Of a DNA stretch of 55,031 bases, positions 8,053 to 16,430 are shown piece by piece. The translations under genes were made by a program, and so were the position numbers. Numbering within the stretch: position 1 is the stretch's first letter; every line of letters begins with the position of its first letter. The stretch is taken from NCBI GenBank assembly GCA_036881885.1, contig JBAJNL010000003.1, forward strand, positions 1 to 55,031, read 5' to 3'. This DNA comes from JBAJNL01 sp036881885. Lineage in GTDB: Bacteria; Pseudomonadota; Alphaproteobacteria; Holosporales; Hepatobacteraceae. The notes under the pieces are model-generated. The model saw only the letters and a program-made list of their open reading frames with translations, did not search any database and had not been told where the DNA came from.

Positions 8053-10431
8053 TTGAGTGTGCCGATATATACGTTAACAATTCTTTTTTGGGCGCTTTTG
8101 TGTCTTGGCGTTGCCTTTTGTTTTAGGCGTTTCAACGTTGCGCACTATCACAAAGATCACCTTTGGTGTCAGTGCGATAGCAACGGGTTGATTCATGCCG
8201 CATCGGCCACTTTCATGACGTTTTTTGACACACAACACACAAATCTTCTGTCGTTTTGGGATCTGCTTCGCCCGTGTCTTACAGAGGAACACATGAAGCT
8301 TTTGCAAAAAAAATGGCAGACCCCTCAAGATGGCGTTTCGTACCATCTTTTTTCTAAGGCTGGCCAATCTTATATCTTGGTTGTCAGGCGCCAGATTTCT
8401 TTTTCTGAAAAGCTAAGCAGCTTTTTCTTCACATCATGGATTGCCGCTTTTGCGCTGGGGCTTCGCAAAGGGCTTGCACGCCTTTTGGGGTTGACGTTTG
8501 ATCTCACGTTGAACGCAAAAAAGACATCCAACTCTTTTTTGGTCTATGTTCTGTCAGCTGAAGAAGCGCCTGGTACGCGCAATCCTGAACAAAAAGCACT
8601 GATTCAAAACAGTCCGCTTCTTAAACGCTTGCCTTTTTTAATGTGGCATTTGGATACGAATCTTCAGGTCTCTTATGCCAATACCGCATACCTTGAGGTT
8701 CAACAGTATCTTAGCCTGCGCGAGAAACCGGGCGCTGATCTGTTTAAAGGCATGGCGTTTCAAAAGCTGATTGAAAAAGCGTATGAAACAGAAAGCCTGC
8801 AGCGTGCCGTTTTAGAAAGACAGATTTTAGCTGAAACACGCATTTTTGATGTCTTCGCCTTTAAAGATCCGCACCAAGGTCTGTGGCTTGCGGCCCACGA
8901 TATTACTGAACACACGCTCTCACAGTATGATTTGAAGAAAAAAGAACACGCAACAGAAAAACTTTTTAAAAGCCTGCCGCTTTCAGTGGGTATTTTTGGC
9001 GATGATATGCATCTTCGTGCCTATAACAGCAACTTTGCTGGCATGTTTCAGCTGGATGATGCGTGGCTTTCAGAAAAACCGCTTGTGGATGATATTTTGG
9101 ATGTCTTGCGGAAAAAGCGCATGCTGCCCGAGATGATTGATTTTGCAGCTTACAAGCACCAGTTTAAGTCTTTCTTCCGCACGCCTTCTAAAACGATGCA
9201 TGAAGAACTTGTTCATCTGCCTAACGAGCGCAGCTTGCGTATTGTTTTAGCCTCTTATCCACCAACAGGTTGCTTAATGCTGTGTGAGGACATGACAGAA
9301 AAATTGCACCTTAAACGCAAAAACAATGAAATGAACATTGTACTACACGCCACAACCCATCAGTCATCTGAGGGCGTGATTTTACTGTCAGACAATCAAC
9401 GCATTACTTTTATTAACCCAACGTGTTTCTCGTTGTGGCAGGTGCGTGTTGACCTGAATACACTGACCGGTCAAAAGATTTTGGATGCGTTGAATGTTAT
9501 TCGCCCACGCCTTTACCACAAAGCAGCACTGACAGCCATGACCAACATGCTAAGGCAAAGTCTTGCGATGCGCCTGCCACAAAAAGGCGTCATTCTGTTA
9601 AATGATGGCCGCATCTTGCGTGCTGAATATCTGCCTTTGTCAAGCGGTGAACATATGCTGAAGTTTCGTGATGTCACCGCTTTGTGGGAAGCCAAAGAGA
9701 TTAAAATTGAATCCACACGCCTGTTTCTTGTCGAGCGCTATCTGTTCTTAGCCCGCCTGCGTCAGATCAAGCAAAAAATTGAGCCCAAAAGCATTCCAAC
9801 GGATCATGTGTATGAAAGCTATGGTGCGCCCGAGGTGATTCATGCGCAAAATGCCAAGTGGGTTTCATCACAGTTTTTGATGGACACCTTAAGAGACTTA
9901 CAACAAATTCTTTCAGAAGATAAGTCAATCTTGCGAGACAGCTTTTTGCTGGCCGACGTTTTTGACGAAGCGCTTGCCCTTTTTGATGACTTAATGACCG
10001 AAAAAGGTCTTTATCTGCAGGTACTGGGTACCATTGATATTCGCCTTGTGATGAACCGCACACTTTATGGCCAATTTTTAGCACGTGCCCTTGGCTATTT
10101 ATTTTATGAGGCCTTGCCGCGCTCTTTGATCACACTCAGCCTTAGACAGAAAGGTGCCGGCGTGGTGCTGTATTTTACAAGCCGCGTTTTAGGAGAAGAG
10201 CGCCACGACATCGAGCAACCTGCCTTTCGATCGTGGTCTTTAAACCTGCATCTTTTAAAGCGTTTTGCAACGCTTGCAGGCTGTACGCTTAAGGTAATAT
10301 CTTGCCATAAAAAGCGCCTTAGTTTTGCGTGCATTTTCTCGGCCCAATCCCTTGAGCGCTCTACCACAGACAAGACAGGTCAGGTGCTACCCTTCAGTGC
10401 CGCTTTGTCCAAGCGACGGCACTCCGCTTGA
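8053..10431 (+). CDS. Membrane-anchored multi-PAS sensor with degenerate histidine-kinase domain (DivL-like candidate)
   Basis: 792 residues. One N-terminal membrane segment (IYTLTILFWALLCLGVAFCF) is followed by several PAS-like modules (for example LPFLMWHLDTNLQVSYANTAYLE, LPLSVGIFGDDMHLRAYNSNFAGMFQLDD and SEGVILLSDNQRITFINPTCFSLW). The C-terminal third resembles a histidine kinase (LLADVFDEALALFDDLMTEKGLYLQV; RTLYGQFLARALGYLFYEAL), but the phospho-acceptor His is not found at the expected helix and the N-box and glycine-rich ATP motifs are lost. This resembles alphaproteobacterial DivL-type cell-cycle pseudo-kinases, an assignment by architecture only. The start is probably TTG with AGAAAG six bases upstream. 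The end overlaps the convergent reductase gene by 45 bp. Confidence 0.7.
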   Translation: MSVPIYTLTILFWALLCLGVAFCFRRFNVAHYHKDHLWCQCDSNGLIHAASATFMTFFDTQHTNLLSFWDLLRPCLTEEHMKLLQKKWQTPQDGVSYHLFSKAGQSYILVVRRQISFSEKLSSFFFTSWIAAFALGLRKGLARLLGLTFDLTLNAKKTSNSFLVYVLSAEEAPGTRNPEQKALIQNSPLLKRLPFLMWHLDTNLQVSYANTAYLEVQQYLSLREKPGADLFKGMAFQKLIEKAYETESLQRAVLERQILAETRIFDVFAFKDPHQGLWLAAHDITEHTLSQYDLKKKEHATEKLFKSLPLSVGIFGDDMHLRAYNSNFAGMFQLDDAWLSEKPLVDDILDVLRKKRMLPEMIDFAAYKHQFKSFFRTPSKTMHEELVHLPNERSLRIVLASYPPTGCLMLCEDMTEKLHLKRKNNEMNIVLHATTHQSSEGVILLSDNQRITFINPTCFSLWQVRVDLNTLTGQKILDALNVIRPRLYHKAALTAMTNMLRQSLAMRLPQKGVILLNDGRILRAEYLPLSSGEHMLKFRDVTALWEAKEIKIESTRLFLVERYLFLARLRQIKQKIEPKSIPTDHVYESYGAPEVIHAQNAKWVSSQFLMDTLRDLQQILSEDKSILRDSFLLADVFDEALALFDDLMTEKGLYLQVLGTIDIRLVMNRTLYGQFLARALGYLFYEALPRSLITLSLRQKGAGVVLYFTSRVLGEERHDIEQPAFRSWSLNLHLLKRFATLAGCTLKVISCHKKRLSFACIFSAQSLERSTTDKTGQVLPFSAALSKRRHSA

Positions 10432-11430
10432 GGTTGAATGCCCAAAAGACGCCACCTCATCCGGAAACAATTGGCGACGAATCGCAGACGCCGCCTGCGC
10501 TGCCTCGGCAAACCCACTTAAAATCAGCTTTCGCTTAAAGGGATAAAGCGCCACATCCCCCACCGCATAGACCCCTGCAAGATTGGTGGCCGCGGTGGTG
10601 GGGTCAATGCACACACGGTTTTTCTCGATACGCAGGCCCCAGTTAAACATAGGCCCCAGCGTGCTTTTTAAACCAAAAAAGGGCAACAACACATCGGCCT
10701 TCAGCTTTTTTTCATCACCCTTTAGCGATGCAATGGCCACATGCGCCAACGCGCCCGTTTCCAAACACCCCTCAAGCGCTTTCAGCTGGTAAGGCGCCTC
10801 TTTCACAATGCGGCCTTTCGCCACAGCTTCGTCAAATTTTTGCACACTTTCGGGCGCTGCTCTTAGCGTGGCTCGGCGATGCACAAGTGTAATCGACTGC
10901 GCCACGTCCAAAAGTTCAAGCGCCCAATCAACGGCCGAGTCACCGCCACCCGCAATGACCACATTTTTGTGCGCAAACTTTTCTTTTTGCACCACCGCAT
11001 AAAAAACACTTTTGTCTTCAAAGCAATCAAGCCTATCAAGCGGCGGCTTGTGCGGCGTAAAGGCGCCAGCGCCTGCTGCAATGATAATGGTCTTTGCCTT
11101 CAGCGTTTGTTGCGACGTTTGCAGCTGCCATCCTTCTGCACAAGGCGCGATAGCTTGCACCATCTGCCCCAAGTGCCACAACGGCTTAAAAGGGTCAATT
11201 TGCGCTAAAAGCTGCTTAGTCAACCCCTGACCCGTGATCGATGGGAAGGCGGGCACGTCATAAATGGGCTTTTCAGGATACAGCTCTTGGCACTGCCCCC
11301 CTGGCTGCCCCAACACATCAATCACATGACACGAAAGGCGCATCATGCCGCAGGCAAAAACCGAAAAAAGGCCACAAGGGCCTGCGCCAATCACAGCCAC
11401 ATCACGCATGGGCAAAGATGCTGCACTCAT
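10387..11430 (-). CDS. Ferredoxin/flavodoxin-NADP(+) reductase, thioredoxin-reductase-like (type 2)
   Basis: 347 residues. FAD-binding VAVIGAGPCGLFSVF lies near the N terminus, NADPH-binding VVIAGGGDSAVDWALELL in the middle, and TNLAGVYAVGDVALYPFKRKL at the FAD-closing end. The CxxC of true thioredoxin reductases is absent (SAVDW follows the GGGD loop), and the YPEKPIYDVPAFPSITGQ block is typical of YumC-type ferredoxin-NADP reductases. It passes electrons from NADPH to ferredoxin or flavodoxin. The [2Fe-2S] ferredoxin encoded 1.5 kb away is a candidate partner. The last residues extend past the family's usual end and overlap the convergent PAS gene. Confidence 0.9.
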   Translation of the reverse strand: MSAASLPMRDVAVIGAGPCGLFSVFACGMMRLSCHVIDVLGQPGGQCQELYPEKPIYDVPAFPSITGQGLTKQLLAQIDPFKPLWHLGQMVQAIAPCAEGWQLQTSQQTLKAKTIIIAAGAGAFTPHKPPLDRLDCFEDKSVFYAVVQKEKFAHKNVVIAGGGDSAVDWALELLDVAQSITLVHRRATLRAAPESVQKFDEAVAKGRIVKEAPYQLKALEGCLETGALAHVAIASLKGDEKKLKADVLLPFFGLKSTLGPMFNWGLRIEKNRVCIDPTTAATNLAGVYAVGDVALYPFKRKLILSGFAEAAQAASAIRRQLFPDEVASFGHSTSSGVPSLGQSGTEG

Positions 11431-11517
11431 GTCATTATCCTAAAGTTTAAAAGAAGACCGCCCTACTCTAGCACAAACAGTGTGTGCACAAAAGAAGGCG
11501 CCAATGCGCACGCAGGT

Positions 11518-12771
11518 CTAAATCTCTTTTGAGAAAACAACCGACGCATTGGTACCACCAAAGCCAAAAGAGTTTGACAGCACAGATTGCAACGGCTTTT
11601 CTTTCGCCTTTAAAGGCACAAGATCAAGATCGGTCTCAATATCCGTTTCATGCAGGTTCAGTGTTGGCGGCACGCAGTTGTGGCGCAGTGCTTGAATGGC
11701 AAACACAGCCTCAAGACCCCCTGCTGCCCCCAACAGGTGGCCCGTTGCCGACTTGGTTGACGACACAGACAGGTTGCGCGTTGCCGCACCAAAAACAGCG
11801 TGAACCGCTTTAAGCTCGGCGGCATCGCCTTGTGGTGTAGAAGTACCATGGGCATTAATATAAGCAATATCTTCAACGGACAGCTGCGCTTTTTGTAAGG
11901 CCATTTTCATGGCACGCTCGGCCCCCTTGCCATCAGGTGCGGCCATGTGAAAGGCATCACCCGACAAACCATACCCTTTGATTTCGGCATAAATCGTGGC
12001 GCCACGCTTGCGCGCATGCTCAAGCTCTTCAATCACCAAAAGCCCCGCACCTTCTCCCATCACAAAGCCATCACGCTTTTTGTCAAACGGACGCGATGCT
12101 TCTTGTGGCGTGTCATTAAAGCTTGTGGAAAGCGCACGCATGGATGCAAAGCCTGCCACACCCAAAGGACACACGGCCGCCTCGGCACCGCCCGCAAGCA
12201 TCACATCGGCATCACCGGTTTGAATCAGACGCATGGCTTCACCAATGGCGTGCGTGCCGGCAGCACAGGCCGTCACACCCGCAAGGTTGGGCCCCTTAAG
12301 CTGGTGCCTGATCGACACCTGGCCTGATGCAAGGTTCACAAGACAGGACGGAATAAAGAACGGGCTGACCCCCCGCGGCCCCTTTTGACACAAGGCCACC
12401 GACGTTTCATAGATTTTAGGCAACCCACCAATGCCCGAGCTAATGAGAACACCAAACCGCTCTTTTTCTTCCTCGGTTTCAAGCTGAATACCCGCATCTT
12501 TTAACGCCTCATCACTGGCAGCCAGTGCATACAAGATAAAGCGGTCATTCTTTTTTTGGTCAGCCTTTGAAAACAAGCCATCCATATCCAAAGCGCCCGC
12601 GTCTGTGCCGTGTGGCACAAGGCCAGCGACTTTTGCGGCAAACCCCTCGGTATCAAACAGATCGATTGATCGAATACCCGAGTACCCCTTGAGTAAACGA
12701 TCCCATGATGCCTGCACACCAGATGCCAAAGGTGAAACAAGCCCCATACCTGTTACAACAACACGACGCAT
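11518..12771 (-). CDS. fabF: Beta-ketoacyl-ACP synthase II
   Basis: 417 residues from the ATG at 12771, preceded by AAGAGGA. The thiolase-fold catalytic triad is visible: Cys in VTACAAGTH, His in INAHGTSTPQGD and His in STKSATGHLLGAAGG, plus the FGFGGTNAS glycine loop at the end. FabF condenses malonyl-ACP with acyl-ACP in fatty acid elongation. acpP, which usually sits directly upstream in alphaproteobacteria, is absent here; the divergent neighbour is a ferredoxin gene. An upstream in-frame extension exists but lacks a ribosome site and is not homologous to the family start. Confidence 0.96.
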   Translation of the reverse strand: MRRVVVTGMGLVSPLASGVQASWDRLLKGYSGIRSIDLFDTEGFAAKVAGLVPHGTDAGALDMDGLFSKADQKKNDRFILYALAASDEALKDAGIQLETEEEKERFGVLISSGIGGLPKIYETSVALCQKGPRGVSPFFIPSCLVNLASGQVSIRHQLKGPNLAGVTACAAGTHAIGEAMRLIQTGDADVMLAGGAEAAVCPLGVAGFASMRALSTSFNDTPQEASRPFDKKRDGFVMGEGAGLLVIEELEHARKRGATIYAEIKGYGLSGDAFHMAAPDGKGAERAMKMALQKAQLSVEDIAYINAHGTSTPQGDAAELKAVHAVFGAATRNLSVSSTKSATGHLLGAAGGLEAVFAIQALRHNCVPPTLNLHETDIETDLDLVPLKAKEKPLQSVLSNSFGFGGTNASVVFSKEI

Positions 12772-12817
12772 ATAATCCTCTTGTGAGACCAATCTTTCGA
12801 TTATCCTAGAAAAAAAG

Positions 12818-12846
12818 ATGACTTTTGGCCACATTTTTTCTATAGT
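12818..12846 (+). promoter_or_regulatory. Putative promoter of the ferredoxin gene
   Basis: ATGACT (-35) and TATAGT (-10) are separated by 17 bp, about 44 bases before the ATG. The CorC leader ORF has the same TATAGT -10. Confidence 0.45.
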
Positions 12847-12889
12847 GAGTTTTGTATCTCTTCGAGTTTTAAAGGAATCACACCGTTTT

Positions 12890-13243
12890 ATGCCTAAGGT
12901 GACTTTTATTAAGCCTGACAAAACGCGCGTTGAAATCAACGCAAAGGCTGGTCTTTCGTTGTTAGAAATTGCGCACCAAAATGGTTTGGCCGATGACCTT
13001 GAAGGGGCCTGTGAAGGCTCTTTGGCTTGCTCGACATGTCACGTGGTGGTGGCACCACAATGGTTTGCGAAACTGCCCGCCTCAACAGAAGAAGAGGAGG
13101 ATATGTTGGATTTGGCTTTTGGTCTTGAGGAAACGTCTCGGCTTGGCTGTCAAATCATTTTAACAGACGCCCTTGATGGTATTGAGGTTGTGATTCCATC
13201 AGAAAGCCGCAACTTTTCTTCAAAAACATCTGCCACGGCTTAA
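12890..13243 (+). CDS. fdx: [2Fe-2S] ferredoxin, adrenodoxin/ISC type
   Basis: 117 residues. Cluster ligands are C41, C47, C50 and C87 in CEGSLACSTC and RLGCQI, the C-x5-C-x2-C...C pattern of vertebrate-type ferredoxins. The DMLDLAFGLEETSRLGCQ block is also typical. It donates electrons in Fe-S cluster assembly and related pathways. The start at 12890 is supported by AAAGGA upstream and by family length. hscA/hscB are not adjacent. It is transcribed divergently from fabF and followed by a GC hairpin terminator. Confidence 0.93.
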   Translation: MPKVTFIKPDKTRVEINAKAGLSLLEIAHQNGLADDLEGACEGSLACSTCHVVVAPQWFAKLPASTEEEEDMLDLAFGLEETSRLGCQIILTDALDGIEVVIPSESRNFSSKTSATA

Positions 13244-13330
13244 CCGTCGCATTTGTTCTTCGACGCCAGCACTTTTTGAAAGAGCCATTTTGGGATAAAA
13301 AAGTGCATAAAAAAAATTTTTTACACTGTG

Positions 13331-13352
13331 AAAAAAGGGCCTTAGGCCTTTT
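13331..13352 (+). terminator. Rho-independent terminator after the ferredoxin gene
   Basis: AAAAG(G)GCC-TTA-GGCCTTTTCT forms an 8-bp stem with one bulged G and a short T-tract, about 90 bp after the stop. A second T-run follows at 13361. Confidence 0.65.
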
Positions 13353-13426
13353 CTGACACCTTTTTATCTGCTTAGTTTTGTTGATTATTTGTGGAATAAA
13401 CAGTTTTCTGATACACTGCCTGTGTG

Positions 13427-14647
13427 ATGTTTATAACAAGCTACCTGAGGCACTTTAAGAGCCTCCCCTTTCAGCTTATCGCAACAATTGCTTTGGGCGT
13501 TTTAATCCACTCTGTGGCTCCCCCCATTGTCCTGGACTCTCTTTTCACTGCGGGCGCAGTTTTTAAAGATCTGCTGATGATGTTTATCCCCTTTGTGGTG
13601 GCGGGCTACCTGATGAGCTCTTTGACATCGTTTGATCGCAAAAGCCTGATTTTGGTGCTTGCGGTTGCCTTGTTGGCTGTTGTGGCGGGCTTTGTCACTG
13701 TTTTTCTTGCCTATGGCATCGCGCAGATCGCCTTTCCTTTTATGAAGTTATCGCCCATTGCGACTGGCTGCGCGCTTGAGGGGCCGCAATGCGTCAAGCA
13801 GCTGTGGGCCTTGCCTTTTAAGTCGCCCTTAACACCAAGTGTGGCCATTGTGTGCGCGCTGGTTTTGGGTTTTGCCGCTGTTTTGGCAGACATCAAACCC
13901 CTTAAAAACTTTGCCGAAACCTTGCGCGTGTCATCAACCTATGTGCTGAAGCGTTATTTTATTCCGCTGTTGCCTTTGTATGTTTTGGCCGTCGTTCTTA
14001 AAATTCAGTCAGAGGGCACCCTTGTGCTGCTGCTTAAAGACTACGGCAAAGTCTTTGGCTTAATGCATGCGTCGCTTTTCACACTCTTTGTGGTGTTGCT
14101 TGCCATCAGCACACGCTTTAGCTTCAAAAGCTTTAAAGAGAACATCAAAGCACTTATATCGCCTGCTATTACAGCCTTTAGCACGATGTCGGGCGTTGCA
14201 ACCATGCCTATTTTAGTTGACAGCATCAGTGAGCGATTGAAATCCAAAACCTATCCAGGCTTTGTGATTCCGTTAACCACCAATATTCATACGTTTGGCG
14301 ATGGGTTTGTGGTGACATTGAACGCCCTTGCGCTGCTTACAATGGCCACTGGCGTGATTCCGCCACTGGATGTTTTTATAGGCTATGCGCTTTATTACTG
14401 CCTTGCACGCTTTTTTAACGCTTGTGTCCCTGGTGGTGGTGCGCTTATTATGGCGCCCTTTGTGCAAACATCGCTTGGCCTGCCCACCGAGTTTCTGGGG
14501 TTATTCATGACACTCTATATGCTGCAAGATCCCTTGATCACCATGTGGAACACATTGGGTAACGGCCTTTTTGCTTTGGCAACACACCCGTGGTTTGCCT
14601 CGTTTTTTAAAAAAAAAGTTAAGCCATCAACCAAAGCCGCTGCTTAA
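13427..14647 (+). CDS. Dicarboxylate/amino acid:cation symporter (DAACS/SDF family)
   Basis: About 406 residues with eight or so hydrophobic segments and two re-entrant loops. Family signatures: the serine-containing AFSTMSGVATMPILVDS loop (HP1), TTNIHTFGDGFVVTLNALALL (TM7 NMDGT-like position, here NIHTFGDG) and CVPGGGALIMAPFVQTSLG (HP2). The family imports glutamate, aspartate or C4-dicarboxylates with Na+ or H+, which fits an intracellular lifestyle that scavenges host metabolites; the substrate cannot be named. GTG at 13424 or ATG at 13427 can start translation. It is monocistronic, about 180 bp after ferredoxin. Confidence 0.88.
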   Translation: MFITSYLRHFKSLPFQLIATIALGVLIHSVAPPIVLDSLFTAGAVFKDLLMMFIPFVVAGYLMSSLTSFDRKSLILVLAVALLAVVAGFVTVFLAYGIAQIAFPFMKLSPIATGCALEGPQCVKQLWALPFKSPLTPSVAIVCALVLGFAAVLADIKPLKNFAETLRVSSTYVLKRYFIPLLPLYVLAVVLKIQSEGTLVLLLKDYGKVFGLMHASLFTLFVVLLAISTRFSFKSFKENIKALISPAITAFSTMSGVATMPILVDSISERLKSKTYPGFVIPLTTNIHTFGDGFVVTLNALALLTMATGVIPPLDVFIGYALYYCLARFFNACVPGGGALIMAPFVQTSLGLPTEFLGLFMTLYMLQDPLITMWNTLGNGLFALATHPWFASFFKKKVKPSTKAAA

Positions 14648-14857
14648 AAACGTGTGACACACCGTCATTCTTTGACATGACCATAAGCCAAAAACGCAAA
14701 ACCCTTCCCATGTTCCTTGTGCACACAGGATTTCAAAGCGCGCGGATAAAAGCGGGATAATTGATGTGCAAAAGCCCCGCATCAGGAGATCATTGTCATA
14801 CTGATCTTGCTTGAGTGCTTGTAACATCAACGCAACGCAAGAAAAAGAAAGCCAACA

Positions 14858-15577
14858 ATGACACACCTGATGTACGCCACAGAGCCTACCCTTTTTGAAA
14901 CAGCGGCCACCGTTCAAAACAGTGGCCATGACACAAAGGGCGCTTACTTAACCTTTGATCGCAGCATCTTTTATCCCCAAGGCGGCGGACAGCCAGCCGA
15001 TCAAGGCACCATCACTCTGGACCACAACACATACCTTGTGTGCGATGTGCGTAAGATCGAGGGTGAGGTGCGCCATTACTTAGTAGAAAACCCACCTTTG
15101 AACACGCACAACAAAGCTGTCACCCTGCGCATTGACCCAAAGCGACGCCACCTGAACACCCGTTACCACACAGCAGGTCACCTTGTGGCCGCCGTGGCGA
15201 ACGCCCTGTCGTCAGACATTAAGGCCGTTAAAGGACATCAGTTTCCGAACGAAGCTTATGTGGGTTTTGAGGGAACCCTTTTGGATGCCAAAGCGTTTTT
15301 GGTCTCCTTAGAAGCGAACATTCAAGAGCACCTTGAAAAAGCAACGTGTGTTGTCACAAGATATTTAGAAAAAACAGAGATTGACGCTTTTATCAAAAGA
15401 CTTCCCTATAAGCTGCCCACATCTAAGCAGCTAAGAGTGTGCGACATCAAAGGCATCTCGTGTGATCCATGCGGCGGCACCCATGTGCAAAACTTGCAAG
15501 ACATAGGCCCCATAACCATCACGCACTGCAAAAGCAAAAAAGGCAAAACAAAAATAGGCTATCAATTAACCCCATGA
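14858..15577 (+). CDS. alaX: AlaX-type trans-editing protein (Ser/Gly-tRNA(Ala) hydrolase)
   Basis: 239 residues homologous to the alanyl-tRNA synthetase editing domain. FYPQGGGQPADQG lies at residues 38-50, zinc and catalytic His residues in H104-TAG-H108, and CGGTH at 205-209. AlaX hydrolyses Ser or Gly mischarged on tRNA(Ala) in trans. The size and the GGGQP motif fit the AlaX-M group. It overlaps the next gene by ATGA, so the two are translationally coupled. Why an editing factor is paired with a DNA-binding protein is unknown. Confidence 0.9.
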   Translation: MTHLMYATEPTLFETAATVQNSGHDTKGAYLTFDRSIFYPQGGGQPADQGTITLDHNTYLVCDVRKIEGEVRHYLVENPPLNTHNKAVTLRIDPKRRHLNTRYHTAGHLVAAVANALSSDIKAVKGHQFPNEAYVGFEGTLLDAKAFLVSLEANIQEHLEKATCVVTRYLEKTEIDAFIKRLPYKLPTSKQLRVCDIKGISCDPCGGTHVQNLQDIGPITITHCKSKKGKTKIGYQLTP

Positions 15578-16347
15578 TATACCTAAGGCAGCTGTATGAT
15601 CCCCGCACCGCAACGTCTTATACAGTGGATCGCCAGAACATGGTGTTGCGCCTTGACTTTGATGGCAACACACAGCAAACACGCCTTAAGCCTGCTTTTG
15701 CAGCGCTTTTAGGAGCGCTTTTCTTCAGGCACCCCGGTGTTGTGCCTTACAAAACGCTGATTGCGCTTTTAACAGACAGCAACCTCTCGTGCCCCGATGA
15801 AACCAGGCTACACCGCAAGATCTCGGATCTGAAAGCCTTTTTAAAAAGCTTTGCACCCAAAACAGAGGACATTATTTGTAACGTGCGAGGTGTTGGCTAT
15901 AGTCTGTCGCTTTCGTTAAAAGAGCACGCGATTGAAGCGTCTGATTTGACACAAACATTGAAAGACCCCCTGTTAAAAGATGCCTTACGACACATACAAG
16001 AACTTTTAGCGGCCGCTTTGCAGCTGGGACAAACGTGTCCATTAATCAAAATTGAGGAGGGATTTGTTTTGCAAAGAAAAGCCGTTCACCAAGATATTGA
16101 TAAGCTTCTGGCACAATTTGAGCAGCAGAAGGGAAAGCTGTTCAAAGGGCTGCATCATCATGCGGCCGATTTTGTATGGATGCGTATTGAACTTGCACTA
16201 GCTAAGCTTAAGACCTATATAGGCCTGGTGCGCATCAGTGACTTTGCCATTACCAAAAAACAGTGGGCTGATTGGGATGCACACGAGACAAAACGGATTT
16301 TTGAGGAACTCGTCCACTTTGTCAAGCAGGCCGATCAAGCCCCCTAA
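15574..16347 (+). CDS. OmpR/PhoB-type winged-helix DNA-binding protein without receiver domain
   Basis: 257 residues. Residues about 30-115 are an OmpR-family winged helix: RLKPAFAALLGALFFRHPGVVPYKTLIALLTD, then ETRLHRKISDLKAFL (recognition helix) and ICNVRGVGYSLSL (the conserved wing ending VRGVGYxL). There is no N-terminal receiver domain; residues 1-30 form a small beta segment. The C-terminal 140 residues are helical and were not recognised (KAVHQDIDKLLAQFEQQKGKLFKGL). It is probably a transcription factor with a novel sensing or oligomerisation domain. The start overlaps the alaX stop (ATGA). Confidence 0.75.
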   Translation: MIYLRQLYDPRTATSYTVDRQNMVLRLDFDGNTQQTRLKPAFAALLGALFFRHPGVVPYKTLIALLTDSNLSCPDETRLHRKISDLKAFLKSFAPKTEDIICNVRGVGYSLSLSLKEHAIEASDLTQTLKDPLLKDALRHIQELLAAALQLGQTCPLIKIEEGFVLQRKAVHQDIDKLLAQFEQQKGKLFKGLHHHAADFVWMRIELALAKLKTYIGLVRISDFAITKKQWADWDAHETKRIFEELVHFVKQADQAP

Positions 16348-16364
16348 CAGAATAAAAGCACACA

Positions 16365-16403
16365 TGGATTGCCGCGTCGCAGCACGCTGCTCCTCGCAAT
16401 GAC
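16365..16403. repeat. Hairpin repeat, type 1 (copy D)
   Basis: TGGATTGCCGCGTC, inner stem GCAGC-AC-GCTGC, CTCCTCGCAATGAC. The inner stem shares no sequence with GAAAC/GTTTC copies but is fully paired. It lies between the convergent winged-helix and MscS genes. Confidence 0.75.
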
Positions 16404-16430
16404 ACTTTCTACAGACCTTTTAGGTGGCGG

